A stretch of DNA of 64,000 bases from Pseudarthrobacter sp. ATCC 49987 (GTDB lineage: Bacteria; Actinomycetota; Actinomycetes; Actinomycetales; Micrococcaceae). The translations under genes and the position numbers were made by a program. Below the pieces are notes generated by a model. The model was not told the DNA's origin. It was given only the letters and a program-made list of their open reading frames with translations, and did no database searches. Location: assembly GCF_009928425.1 (NCBI RefSeq), contig NZ_JAABNS010000001.1, positions 1,488,001 to 1,552,000 on the forward strand, in the 5' to 3' direction. This document shows positions 15,035-22,641 of the stretch, one piece after another (position 1 is the stretch's first letter; each line of letters begins with the position of its first letter).

Positions 15035-15429
15035 GAACCTGACCACGGTGCCATGTCGTGGAGCTCGCGGAGGGCGGTGTACGACTGCGGCGACCCGGAG
15101 TGCACGGCGAGTTGCCCACTGACGTAATGGCGGCGTCGTTCCCATTTCCGGACGGCGGATTCGTGGGGTTCCACGAGCAACGAGACGGCAGCCAGCGCCT
15201 TGTCCAACGAGCCCGCCCGCGTGCTCAGGCTTGTTGTTGCGGCGTCCAGCCTCGCCAGGAATGAGTCGTAGTTCTCATGAGGCTGGGTGCCGTCGGTGAT
15301 CACGAGGCACTCGCACGTTGCGGTGCCGCATTGCCCAGGCAAACCAACCCGGGCCGGCGCGACGTCCGTCGCCGAATGGTGCCCCCAACTCTCATGGCAA
15401 GAGAATAGAGGCTCCGCGCGCGTTGTCAT
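15031..15429 (-). CDS. Hypothetical protein, first gene of a coupled pair
   Basis: The 132-aa product has no recognised domain. It contains three cysteines early (CHESW, QCGTATCEC) and a helical second half (LARLDAATTSLSTRAGSLDKAL) that could form an amphipathic or coiled helix, then basic WERRRHYVSGQL. ATG 15429 has GGGGGA about 10 bp upstream. Its stop overlaps the GTG of the next gene. Together the two would encode a soluble domain plus a membrane domain. Function unknown. Confidence 0.5.
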   Translation of the reverse strand: MTTRAEPLFSCHESWGHHSATDVAPARVGLPGQCGTATCECLVITDGTQPHENYDSFLARLDAATTSLSTRAGSLDKALAAVSLLVEPHESAVRKWERRRHYVSGQLAVHSGSPQSYTALRELHDMAPWSGS

Positions 15430-15560
15430 AGGGTCCGTCCCCCGTTGGCTCCTGGACCGAGGAGCGCCGGGGCCATCGTGTGCACCTTGACACTGACTTT
15501 GGCGCTCGCAGACACTGAAAGGTCCAGGCTGCTCACTGAGGCTAGGGAATGGAAAGACAA

Positions 15561-16019
15561 ATGACCAGTACAGATTCGTTCGTGGTTGTGGTTGGTTTTG
15601 ACGGTTCCGAGAATTCCCGAAATGCCTTGAGGTGGGGCATGGACGAGGCCAAACAGCGCGACGGCGAGATTCGTCTCATCACCGTCTGGAGCAAACCGCC
15701 GCTCGCCTGGTATCCGGCGCTGCTGGAAACGGCCGCCGGCGAAGTCGTGACGGAAGATTCTCCGCGGCAAGCAGCTGAGACGTTGCAGGCTGCGGCACTG
15801 AAGGCCGCTGAGGATGAGGGGGTGTCTGCCACCGGCGAGATCGTCCACAACGATTCGGCGGCGTCAGCCCTTCTGGACGCCGCCCAAGGGGCGGATCTCG
15901 TGGTGGTTGGTTCGCGCGGGCACGGCGGATTTCCCGGTCTGCACCTGGGCTCGGTGGCGACGCAGATCGTCAATCATGCCCCGTGCCCCGTCCTTGTCGT
16001 CCGCCCCAAGGCTTCCTGA
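15561..16019 (+). CDS. Universal stress protein (UspA family, ATP-binding type)
   Basis: The 152-aa single-domain Usp starts VVVGFDGSENSRNALRWGMDEA and ends with the ATP-binding pattern G-x2-G-x9-G-S in GSRGHGGFPGLHLGSV, followed by HAPCPVLVV. These features mark the ATP-binding UspA/MJ0577 class, which dimerises in the cytosol and supports survival under stress. ATG 15561 is preferred because GGAAAG lies 4 bp upstream; ATG 15549 is possible. The gene is monocistronic. Confidence 0.92.
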   Translation: MTSTDSFVVVVGFDGSENSRNALRWGMDEAKQRDGEIRLITVWSKPPLAWYPALLETAAGEVVTEDSPRQAAETLQAAALKAAEDEGVSATGEIVHNDSAASALLDAAQGADLVVVGSRGHGGFPGLHLGSVATQIVNHAPCPVLVVRPKAS

Positions 16020-16165
16020 GGGGCGGCAGCCGTTGTAACGGTGCCGGGGACGGCCTACGATGTGGCTGCAGCCCCACTCTGGGGACCAACTCCGGGACTT
16101 GCCCTCACGGGTTCAGACACATTTTCGGATGCCGTAGTCCTGGACAGCACGGGACGGGAAAGACC

Positions 16166-16486
16166 ATGGCCAAGTATCTGTTTGAAGCGAACTACGTGGG
16201 AGAAGGCATTAAGGGCCTCATGCGCGAAGGCGGCACGAAGCGCCGCGATGCGCTCGTCGAGGCGCTCAAATCCGTAGGAGGCTCGCTCGAGTGCTTCTAC
16301 TACGCCTTCGGGGAGACCGACGTGCTGGGGGTCTTCGAGGTTCCGGGGCCGGCAGACGCCGCGGCCCTTTCCCTCATGATCAATTCGACGGGCTCCGTAA
16401 ACGTGCGTCTGAAGCCGCTGATGGCGCCGGAGGACCTTGACGAAGCGGCAAAGAAGACCCCGTCCTACCGGGCCCCCGGGCAGTAG
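16166..16486 (+). CDS. GYD-domain protein
   Basis: The 106-aa protein begins MAKYLFEANYVGEGIKGL and contains REGGTKRRDALVEALKSVGGSLECFYYAFGETDVLGVFEVP, the alpha/beta pattern of GYD-domain proteins, a small ferredoxin-like fold group of unknown biochemical role. ATG 16166 follows GGGAAAG by 4 bp; the frame is open further upstream but with unlikely composition. It converges with the SnoaL-like gene, with 9 bp between the stops. Confidence 0.8.
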   Translation: MAKYLFEANYVGEGIKGLMREGGTKRRDALVEALKSVGGSLECFYYAFGETDVLGVFEVPGPADAAALSLMINSTGSVNVRLKPLMAPEDLDEAAKKTPSYRAPGQ

Positions 16487-16495
16487 GGCGGCCAG

Positions 16496-16969
16496 CTATT
16501 TGGCGTCGTCCGGGCTGCTGTCCAACTCTTCGAACCGGCTGAGCTGGAGGCGGGTGGCGTCGCTGTCACCGTCCGGCAGGGCATCGCCATGCCGGTGGAT
16601 GACCTTCCACTCGCCGTCCTCGCGCCGGAACACGGTGGTCACCCTCAGCGCGTAGGGCAGTGGCTCCGCCCCGCCGATCGACGCCGTCGTGTGCTCGATG
16701 CCCACAAGGTAGCCAAGGTCGCCGCTGGCACCGGCCGCGATGACTTCGTAGTCAAAGGACGTGCAGTCCGAAAATTGGGATGCCAGATGGTCAAAAGCCG
16801 GCGCCACTCGGTCGCGTCCGATTTTAGTCATGACAGCACCGAACAGCGTCACCGGATCATTGCCTGACCACATGGCTTTCCGTGGTTCCGCGTCCCCGTT
16901 GTGCAGTGCGGTTTCGGCCTCTGTCAGCCGGGGCATGACAGCTGCCAGAAATGCGTTCAGATCGTCCAC
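16496..16969 (-). CDS. SnoaL-like / NTF2-fold protein (DUF4440 type)
   Basis: The 157-aa protein has the cone-shaped NTF2 pattern: an N-terminal helix (MPRLTEAETALHNGD), a DPVTLFG strand, then paired strands YALRVTTVFRREDGEWKVIHRHGD, typical of SnoaL/DUF4440 proteins (some act as isomerases or ligand binders, many are unassigned). No signal peptide. Substrate unknown. A divergent 180-bp spacer lies upstream before the NERD gene. Confidence 0.75.
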   Translation of the reverse strand: MDDLNAFLAAVMPRLTEAETALHNGDAEPRKAMWSGNDPVTLFGAVMTKIGRDRVAPAFDHLASQFSDCTSFDYEVIAAGASGDLGYLVGIEHTTASIGGAEPLPYALRVTTVFRREDGEWKVIHRHGDALPDGDSDATRLQLSRFEELDSSPDDAK

Positions 16970-17170
16970 GGTCTTACCTCCTTCAAGCCCCCGGCTTCAA
17001 TTATCGGAGCCCGGTGGGGTGTCAGCAAGGGATCGCGGACCGCCCCCGGACCGGCGCGCGGATTGAGGAAACTTGCCGCAAATTTTCGGCCAAACGGACC
17101 GTCGACGTCGTAATGCCGGTAGTGCGGCGCCTAGGATCTCTCCCATGCGATGCCACTCAGAGACCACGCC

Positions 17171-17989
17171 ATGACCGCCGATCCCGCACCCGCTACATTG
17201 GGGGCGCGGGTACCGGCCCAGGCTGTCATGGAGGAGCTGCTCGCCCTCCAGGGTTTGGAGCCGCGGCGCTCCACCCTCCAGCGGATCTTTGGCGTCAGCC
17301 CCCTAAGCGAGGAGACCCGGTCCTGGTACAAGGGCGCTTTGGGGGAGATCATGGTCGGAAGAATCCTGGCGGAGCTGGGGCCGGACTGGCTGGTGCTGCA
17401 TGCTGTGCCGGTGGGGGCGGGTTCCTCTGATATCGATCACGTCCTGGTGGGCCCTGCCGGCGTCTTCACCATCAACACGAAGAACCACTCCGGCCAGCCT
17501 GTTTGGGTGGCCGGGCGGACCCTCATGGTGGCAGGAAAGAAAACGCGCCACCTCTACAACGCGGCGCATGAAGCGGCCCGGGCGTCCAAGCTGCTCGGCG
17601 CGGCGGTCGGTTCGGCGGTCGATGTCACCGGAGTCGTGGTGATTCTGGAACCCAAGAAGCTCACGATCAAGTCGGCGCCGGACCAGGTGTCAGTGGTTAC
17701 GGAGCGGCAGCTTTTGCGCTGGCTCAAGCGGCGCAGCCAGGTGCTGGACCCGGGACAGGTGTCCCGGATTGCAGCGGCGGCCGTTGTTGCGCGGACCTGG
17801 CACCGGAGCCCTGGCCAGCCGGGTGACGCCGGTGCTGTCCAGCAGAACTTCGCTGCCCTGCGGTTGCTGGTGCACAGGGCACGACGGCGCCGGGCAGCTT
17901 GGGTGCTGGGCCTGCCCGCCGTTGGGTTTCTGACGCTTGCCACCGGAGGCCAGCTGGGGGCGATCGTGCAGGTGCTCACGGGCCGCTGA
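17171..17989 (+). CDS. NERD-domain protein with C-terminal membrane segment
   Basis: About 272 residues. The centre holds a nuclease-related domain: WYKGALGEIMVGRIL, then SSDIDHVLVGPAGVFTINTKNHSG, which matches the restriction-nuclease-like core with Asp and Lys at the expected places. A single hydrophobic segment near the C-terminus (AAWVLGLPAVGFLTLATGG) follows an Arg-rich stretch, so it may be membrane-tethered with the domain inside the cell. NERD proteins are predicted to act on DNA, with little experimental support. ATG 17171 is chosen; in-frame ATG 17150 is possible. Confidence 0.8.
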   Translation: MTADPAPATLGARVPAQAVMEELLALQGLEPRRSTLQRIFGVSPLSEETRSWYKGALGEIMVGRILAELGPDWLVLHAVPVGAGSSDIDHVLVGPAGVFTINTKNHSGQPVWVAGRTLMVAGKKTRHLYNAAHEAARASKLLGAAVGSAVDVTGVVVILEPKKLTIKSAPDQVSVVTERQLLRWLKRRSQVLDPGQVSRIAAAAVVARTWHRSPGQPGDAGAVQQNFAALRLLVHRARRRRAAWVLGLPAVGFLTLATGGQLGAIVQVLTGR

Positions 17990-18031
17990 ACAGCGCTTCT
18001 CGCGGCTGGTGCGCTTCTCACGGTTGGACCG

Positions 18032-19438
18032 TCAGGCTGCGAGGCGGCTTTTTGCCCGGGCGCGCAGGAGCATTTGGTCCCGTTGGCGGCGTTCGCGGCG
18101 GTGGTTGGGGCTCTTGGCCGGGTCCGGGTCCGGTTCCGGTGGGTCGGCGCCGGTTCCGGGCAGCGGCGGGGCGGTGGATTGGTAAGTGTGCCCGGTCGGC
18201 GTCGTGATTTGGAGGGTGTGTCTGGGTCCGGGGCGTGGTCGGGAGGACCAGCCGGGGATTTCTTTGGTGTGGTTGCAGGCTTCGCAGAGTCCGGCGCCGT
18301 TGCTGTGGCTGGTGGTGCCGCCGTTGTGCCAGGGGATGATGTGGTCGAAGTGTCTGATGGGGGCGTCGCAGTAAGGGGTGCGGCAGGTGTCGTCGCGGAG
18401 GGTGAGGAAGCGGCGGAGTCCGGGCGGGAAGAGCCGGGCGCGGGAGTCCAGGGCGGTGAGTTCGCCGGTGCCGGGGGCGGTGTAGAGCCGGCGGAGCCAG
18501 GTGGTGAAGGCCCGTTCTTCCCCGGATGCACCGGTGTCTGTGAGCATCCCGCGGGCCCAGCCTGCGGGGACGATGCCGTAGCCGGGGAGACGGGCGGGTT
18601 CGCTGTCGCCCTGGAAGAGGGTGCGGTCGGTCATGACGAGCTGGATTTCGATGCCGCTGATCCCGCCGGGGGTGCCTGTGGTGCGTTCGACGAGGGTGCC
18701 GGCCATGAGCTGCCCGCGCGTGCGGGGGTCCCCGGAGTTGCAGAGGGTGTCGGCGTGCCGGGTGAGCGCGGCATGGACGGCGACCCCGGCGGCGACCGGG
18801 AGCAGCGCGGTCAAATAGCACATGGTGTCGGGGGCCGGGCGGAGGCTGACGTGGCGTTCGGTCGCGGCGTGGCTGGCGCGCTGGGTGACCGAACGGGTAT
18901 CCCGCCGGTAGGCCGCGGTGCGGGCCGCGGCGATGATCTTCCGGTCTCCGGCGCCGTCGAAGGTTCCGGTGTCGGGCGCGAGTTCGGCGTCGACGGCGGC
19001 CCGGTCCTCCGCGGTCAGGCACGCGGTTTCCTTCACGAGGAGGGTGGCGCGCCATTCGGTGAGCTGCCCGGTCTCCAGGGCCGCGAGGGTGTGGGGCATT
19101 TCGCTGACAAGCGCCTTCGCCAAACCCAGGAGCCGGCTGCCGCGGGCGGGGGATTCGCGCCGGGCCAGGGCGATCTGCGCGCCGACCCCTGCGCCGAGTT
19201 CCGCCGTCGGCATCCCGGCGTCGGCCTGGTCACGGCGCTGGGACAGGTCGAACGCGACGGCGTGTCGGGCCTGGCGGGCGGCCAGGGCGGACTTGAGGTC
19301 CTCCAGCTCGCGCGTTTCCTCGAGGAGCGCAGCGGGGCTGTCCGGGGCCGGGAGGCCGGCCAGGATCCGGGCTACGTCCGTGGCCGTCACCCCGCCAGCT
19401 GCTCCCGGAGCCACGTCGGGCCCCTGATTTCCGTCCAT
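18032..19438 (-). CDS. DUF222 / HNH endonuclease family protein
   Basis: The 468-aa protein has an N-terminal DUF222 region (about 20-300) and a C-terminal HNH nuclease motif: [38 protein letters not shown], split here for reading as zinc-type CxxxxC, the DHIIPW core and the C-terminal CxxC. The tail is rich in Pro/Arg. This family (13E12 repeat type in mycobacteria) is multi-copy in Arthrobacter and Mycobacterium genomes and has no agreed biological role; mobility or DNA-damage linkage has been proposed. No inverted repeats were seen flanking it. Confidence 0.88.
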   Translation of the reverse strand: MDGNQGPDVAPGAAGGVTATDVARILAGLPAPDSPAALLEETRELEDLKSALAARQARHAVAFDLSQRRDQADAGMPTAELGAGVGAQIALARRESPARGSRLLGLAKALVSEMPHTLAALETGQLTEWRATLLVKETACLTAEDRAAVDAELAPDTGTFDGAGDRKIIAAARTAAYRRDTRSVTQRASHAATERHVSLRPAPDTMCYLTALLPVAAGVAVHAALTRHADTLCNSGDPRTRGQLMAGTLVERTTGTPGGISGIEIQLVMTDRTLFQGDSEPARLPGYGIVPAGWARGMLTDTGASGEERAFTTWLRRLYTAPGTGELTALDSRARLFPPGLRRFLTLRDDTCRTPYCDAPIRHFDHIIPWHNGGTTSHSNGAGLCEACNHTKEIPGWSSRPRPGPRHTLQITTPTGHTYQSTAPPLPGTGADPPEPDPDPAKSPNHRRERRQRDQMLLRARAKSRLAA

Positions 19439-19502
19439 GGAAACAGGCTATCGGGCACCTGCGACAGTAATGATGGCGCCGGGCATGCGGGAGAATATCC
19501 CC

Positions 19503-20156
19503 ATGAGTGACGCCGGGGATTTCATTGACTCAGCGCTTCAGCGCGAGTCGTCGTGGAGCCGCGCCGAGGAGGCCGAAGCAAGGCTCGGCAGCGGTCACCG
19601 GTACTACGGTTCGTCCGTCGGAGCCGTGCGCGGAACGGTCCGCGACGCCCTCCGCCGCCACCCGGACCTGACGCACGACGACATCACTGCGCTGAGTTCC
19701 GAGTTGTGGGAGGTGCCCGTCTTCGAACGCCGCCTCGCCGCCGTCGTACTCCTGCAAGCAAACGTCCGTTCGCTGACCAATACTGACCTGACCCGGATGG
19801 AGGGCTTCGTGCGGAGTGCTCGGCTGGGCGCCCTGGTGGATCCCCTCGCCGTCGACGTCGTTGGACCCCTGATCGCGGGGCTCGACGTCGTCGGCAGGGT
19901 CCGCGCCGACAGTGTCCTGGACCGTTGGGTGCAGGATCCCGATGGCTGGCTGCGCCGGGCGGCCCTGCTGTCCCCGCTGCGCGCGCTCCGTGCCGGCGCG
20001 GGGGACTGGCCACGGTTCGTGCGCCACGCCCGCGCCGTTCTGGCGGAGTCACCTGCCACGGAACCACGGGAGGACGACGACGGCGCGGACGCCGCCGAGG
20101 CGGTCTCCCTCGTGCTCACCGACATGGCCCGGCACCGGCCTGAGCTGGAATTCTGA
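19503..20156 (+). CDS. Second AlkD-like HEAT-repeat protein
   Basis: The 217-aa product has an N-terminal RYYGSSVGAVRGTVRDALRR segment, which matches the first repeat of AlkD-family proteins, then ELWEVPVFERRLAAVVLL and DPDGWLRRAALLSPLRAL, the helical pairs that hold the damaged base in known AlkD enzymes (Trp and Asp of the WV-D signature may correspond to W145/D143). ATG 19503 follows GGGAGAA. It starts 64 bp from the divergent DUF222 gene. It is a paralogue-like relative, not a close copy, of the protein at 5327-6037. Confidence 0.8.
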   Translation: MSDAGDFIDSALQRESSWSRAEEAEARLGSGHRYYGSSVGAVRGTVRDALRRHPDLTHDDITALSSELWEVPVFERRLAAVVLLQANVRSLTNTDLTRMEGFVRSARLGALVDPLAVDVVGPLIAGLDVVGRVRADSVLDRWVQDPDGWLRRAALLSPLRALRAGAGDWPRFVRHARAVLAESPATEPREDDDGADAAEAVSLVLTDMARHRPELEF

Positions 20157-20183
20157 CCTGCCGTACGGCCCGGGGAACTTTCC

Positions 20184-20453
20184 CTAGCTTCCGGGCCGGC
20201 GCTCCACCACGGCGTAGGCCTTTTCGTCGAAGAACTCCCAATCGGTGACCACCATGAAACCGAGGGCGTCCACGCGGTCATTCAGGACGTGGACGTCGAA
20301 GCCGCCGTCGCGGGGCTCGGCGTCCCACGTGGACACATGAATTTCCCCGTTGTCCAGGACCAGTAGTTCGGTGTTGACGTTGAAATCCTCGGGCGGCTGA
20401 TTGCTCAGCTGGCAGATGGCGACACAGTGCCGGGTGACCTTGGAGCTGTTCAT
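20184..20453 (-). CDS. Hypothetical 89-aa protein
   Basis: A small acidic protein with beta-rich pattern (ELLVLDNGEIHVSTWDAEPRD, LGFMVVTDWEFFDEKAYAVVE). It has two cysteines near the N-terminus (RHCVAIC). No family recognised, no signal peptide or membrane segment. Codon usage and a GAAGCGGAGGCC Shine-Dalgarno-like stretch upstream of ATG 20453 support a real gene. It lies upstream of and divergent from the c-di-AMP riboswitch region. Confidence 0.55.
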   Translation of the reverse strand: MNSSKVTRHCVAICQLSNQPPEDFNVNTELLVLDNGEIHVSTWDAEPRDGGFDVHVLNDRVDALGFMVVTDWEFFDEKAYAVVERRPGS

Positions 20454-20627
20454 TTCGGGCCTCCGCTTCGGGGGAACGGTGATGGCATCATCCTATGCCT
20501 GCGGACCCGTCCCGCGAGGGGGCAAGAGTCCGCTCAAAACCATGCCCGTGGTTACCGCAATGTGACATACCGTGATCATTCCGTTACCGTTGTTAAGTGC
20601 CTGTTGTTACCGAGACGGGCTCTCCCC

Positions 20628-20821
20628 AGCCGATTGCCTAACTCTGCCGCGGCGTGGGGATAACTCGCAGCAACGTCCGGCAGAGACGGGGAAACCACTT
20701 TTGACCCGCTGTTCTCCAGGGGTCTTGGGGTGAAGCCGCACGGCCCGCAATGATCGGGCCCGAGTGCGGCCGGGTGCCTCCCATCCGAATCCGACAGCTC
20801 ACCTCGCAGGCATTGGGAGAG
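20628..20821 (+). promoter_or_regulatory. c-di-AMP riboswitch (ydaO-yuaA class)
   Basis: The leader carries the conserved blocks of the ydaO/c-di-AMP class in order: GGGGAAACCA (20687-20698 region), TTGGGGTGAAGCCG (20724-20737), and CCGAATCCGACAGCTCACC followed by TCGCAGGC (20784-20811). Between the last two lies a long stem formed by GCCGCAC and GTGCGGC around 20735-20770. This class binds two c-di-AMP molecules and usually turns expression off at high ligand. It ends just before the ribosome-binding site of a secreted NlpC/P60-like protein, a common target of actinobacterial examples. Boundaries are approximate. Confidence 0.88.
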
Positions 20822-20831
20822 GCTCCTTTTA

Positions 20832-21548
20832 ATGATTTCCAGCAATACCCGTGCGCCCAAGCGCGCCGATCTTCGCAGCAAACGCCGTACCGCCGGGACC
20901 GTCGGCCGCCAGGCCGCAGTCCTCGTCGCCGCTTCCGGAATGGTGCTCAGCGGCGCCATGGCCGCCAACGCAGCCGATGCACCGGCCGAGCGCGGCTCCG
21001 CCCCGGCCTCGTCCGTTGACGTCAAGGGCCAGGTCGGCGCGCCGGTCATGGCGGACTCCGCTGTCCAGATCACTTTCGAGCGCCCCGCCGTTGAGACGGC
21101 GCCGGCACCCGTGGTCGAGGCGCCCAAGCCCGCGGCCGCCCCGAAGGCCCCGGCAGCACCGGCCCCCGCCGCCAAGGCGACGGTGAAGGTCCAGTCGGCA
21201 CCCGCTCCCGCCGCTGCCCCGGCCGCCGGTGGAGTCAACGCCACCCTGCTGTCCATGGCATACGGCCAGATCGGCATCACGCAGGACTGCACCGCCATGG
21301 TGGAGAAAGCCCTGAACGCTGCCGGCATCCCGGTCGGCAACATCGGGCCGACGGCCTTCCTGAATTACGGCAAGGTAGTCGCCGATCCGCAGCCCGGCGA
21401 CATCATCGTCCAGTCCGGCCACGTTGCCATCTACGCCGGCAACGGCCAGGCCATCAGCGGCGGCATGAACGGCGTCAACGCCACCATGACGCACCCGCTG
21501 TCCTGGCTGACCGCCACCGGCCCCGTGACGTTCGTCCGCGCCGGCTAG
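20832..21548 (+). CDS. Secreted NlpC/P60-like cell-wall hydrolase under c-di-AMP control
   Basis: The 238-aa protein has a signal peptide (basic N-region, hydrophobic core, likely cut after ANA about residue 47), an Ala/Pro-rich linker (about 88-133) and a C-terminal ~105-aa domain. The domain holds Cys153 in QDCTAMVEKAL and His197 in QSGHVAIYAG with PQPGDIIV before it, matching the Cys/His arrangement of NlpC/P60 and related amidase-type papain-fold domains. The usual DCSGL motif is altered to DCTAM. It is likely a peptidoglycan peptidase or amidase acting outside the cell. The riboswitch upstream couples it to c-di-AMP, a wall-stress and osmotic signal. Confidence 0.85.
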   Translation: MISSNTRAPKRADLRSKRRTAGTVGRQAAVLVAASGMVLSGAMAANAADAPAERGSAPASSVDVKGQVGAPVMADSAVQITFERPAVETAPAPVVEAPKPAAAPKAPAAPAPAAKATVKVQSAPAPAAAPAAGGVNATLLSMAYGQIGITQDCTAMVEKALNAAGIPVGNIGPTAFLNYGKVVADPQPGDIIVQSGHVAIYAGNGQAISGGMNGVNATMTHPLSWLTATGPVTFVRAG

Positions 21549-21562
21549 CAGTACCGCTAACA

Positions 21563-21624
21563 GCACGCAGAAGACCGGTCGATCGGTTGCCTTGGGGGCA
21601 GCGGATCACCGGTCTTTTGCGTGC
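21563..21624. terminator. Bidirectional terminator-like hairpin between convergent genes
   Basis: Arms GCACGCAGAAGACCGGT (21563-21579) and ACCGGTCTTTTGCGTGC (21608-21624) form a 17-bp stem with one G-U position around a 28-base loop. It lies downstream of the NlpC/P60-like gene, and its right arm includes the stop codon and last codons of the convergent RibD-C gene, so it can serve both. Confidence 0.7.
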
Positions 21625-22193
21625 GCGGCGTCCGGCTCCGCCGCGTACCGCAGCAGCACCACGCCGTTGCCGAAGGCCCGGCTCTCCAGCAAACGGAGCG
21701 GCGTCATGGCATCCGCTGCCTGGAACAGGGACTTGCCCCGGCCGACGAGGACCGGGTGCACATAGATCCGGTACTCATCGATCAGCCCGAGCCGCCGGAA
21801 CGCCGCCGCGAGATCGGCGCCGCCCAGCGCCAGGTCACCGCCGGGCTGTTCCTTGAGCCGCACAACGTCCTCAGCGACGACGTCGCGCACCACCTCGGTG
21901 TTCCAGTCCGCCGTCGCCAGCGTCCGGGAGTAGACGATCTTGGGCATGTCCCGCCAGATCCGGGCGAACTCGATCTCCGCGGCAGTGCTCGAGGGGTCCT
22001 GGTCCGCCGTCGGCCAGTAGTCGGCCATCAGCTCGTAGGTGACGCGGCCGTCCAGGAAGGCGCCCATGGTCCGGAGCTCCTCATTGAAGTGGCTGTGCAG
22101 TTCCTCATCGACGCGGTGCCAGCTCAGGTCCCGTTCCGGGCCCTCGATGAATCCGTCGAGGGACACCTGCATCATCAGGATGACCTTGCGCAT
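21606..22193 (-). CDS. Dihydrofolate reductase-like (RibD C-terminal domain) protein
   Basis: The 195-aa product begins MRKVILMMQVSLDGFIEGP, the standard start of the YyaP/RibD-C single-domain family, and contains GRVTYELMADYWP, KIVYSRTL, GGDLALGGADLAAAFRRLGLIDEY and a VHPVLVGRGKSLF segment. Related proteins bind NADPH; the physiological substrate of the stand-alone group is unknown. The start at 22193 is chosen because the longer frame has no family match. A divergent 250-bp region with palindromes separates it from hipBA. Confidence 0.88.
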   Translation of the reverse strand: MRKVILMMQVSLDGFIEGPERDLSWHRVDEELHSHFNEELRTMGAFLDGRVTYELMADYWPTADQDPSSTAAEIEFARIWRDMPKIVYSRTLATADWNTEVVRDVVAEDVVRLKEQPGGDLALGGADLAAAFRRLGLIDEYRIYVHPVLVGRGKSLFQAADAMTPLRLLESRAFGNGVVLLRYAAEPDAAHAKDR

Positions 22194-22280
22194 TGCGGGC
22201 TCCTTCACTGCACTGCGAATTGCTCGGCGACCGGGGTTCCAGCGTACGCCGCAGCCAGCAGCTGCGGCAGGGGAGGGAAT

Positions 22281-22294
22281 GCCCGACGTCGGGC
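22281..22294. repeat. 14-bp perfect palindrome upstream of hipBA
   Basis: GCCCGACGTCGGGC reads identically on both strands with no spacer. It abuts the first of the three CGGCA-type sites (shared base 22294) and may be part of the regulatory region of either divergent gene. Confidence 0.6.
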
Positions 22295-22309
22295 GGCAGC
22301 TTATTGCCG
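22294..22309. promoter_or_regulatory. HipB-type operator candidate 1
   Basis: Inverted repeat CGGCA-N6-TGCCG. It is the most upstream of three equivalent sites ahead of hipB; dyad centre 22301.5. Confidence 0.65.
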
Positions 22310-22353
22310 GATCGCTCCTTCCGGCGCCGGCCGCGATGGGCAACGGCCCATAC

Positions 22354-22369
22354 CGGCAGCATCTTGCCG
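22354..22369. promoter_or_regulatory. HipB-type operator candidate 2
   Basis: Inverted repeat CGGCA-N6-TGCCG, identical in both arms to site 1, dyad centre 22361.5, exactly 60 bp downstream of it. Confidence 0.65.
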
Positions 22370-22413
22370 AAAGCGGACGAGTGCGCCACGATGGTGGGAC
22401 TGGATGCCGAAAC

Positions 22414-22429
22414 CGGCGACATCCTGCCG
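22414..22429. promoter_or_regulatory. HipB-type operator candidate 3
   Basis: Inverted repeat CGGCG-N6-TGCCG (one arm mismatch), dyad centre 22421.5, exactly 60 bp beyond site 2 and 15 bp before the hipB start codon. Occupancy here would block initiation. Confidence 0.65.
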
Positions 22430-22443
22430 AATGGAGTTTACTC

Positions 22444-22641
22444 ATGGGTGATGTGCTGTCGATTGGAGCCGGCATCCGGAGTGCCCGCAAGGATGCCGGG
22501 ATCACTCAGGAGGACCTTGCCCACCTGGCCGGGATTTCGGTTCGCACCGTTCGGGCGATCGAGACTGGGACCGGCAACCCCTCGCTGCAGGCCGTGGTGG
22601 CCGTGAGCGATGTCCTGGGCCTGCGCCTGACGGTGCACTGA
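22444..22641 (+). CDS. hipB: HipB-like antitoxin (XRE-family HTH)
   Basis: This 65-aa protein is almost entirely a Cro/C1-type HTH: IGAGIRSARKDAGITQEDLA, then LAGISVRTVRAIETGTGNPS with a final LGLRLTVH strand used for dimerisation in HipB. It represses its own operon and neutralises HipA by holding it in an open state and sequestering it on DNA. The stop overlaps the hipA ATG (TGATG). Three operator-like sites lie upstream. The start is ATG 22444. Confidence 0.9.
   Translation: MGDVLSIGAGIRSARKDAGITQEDLAHLAGISVRTVRAIETGTGNPSLQAVVAVSDVLGLRLTVH

Noticed and set aside
18032..19438. Homing endonuclease or mobile element call for the HNH gene
   Set aside because: No intron/intein junctions, flanking repeats or transposase partner were seen; the DUF222/HNH family is commonly chromosomal in this group.
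20832..21548. Resuscitation-promoting factor
   Set aside because: Riboswitch context is similar to rpf genes, but the domain has the Cys/His pattern of NlpC/P60-like proteins and no lysozyme-like Rpf motif.
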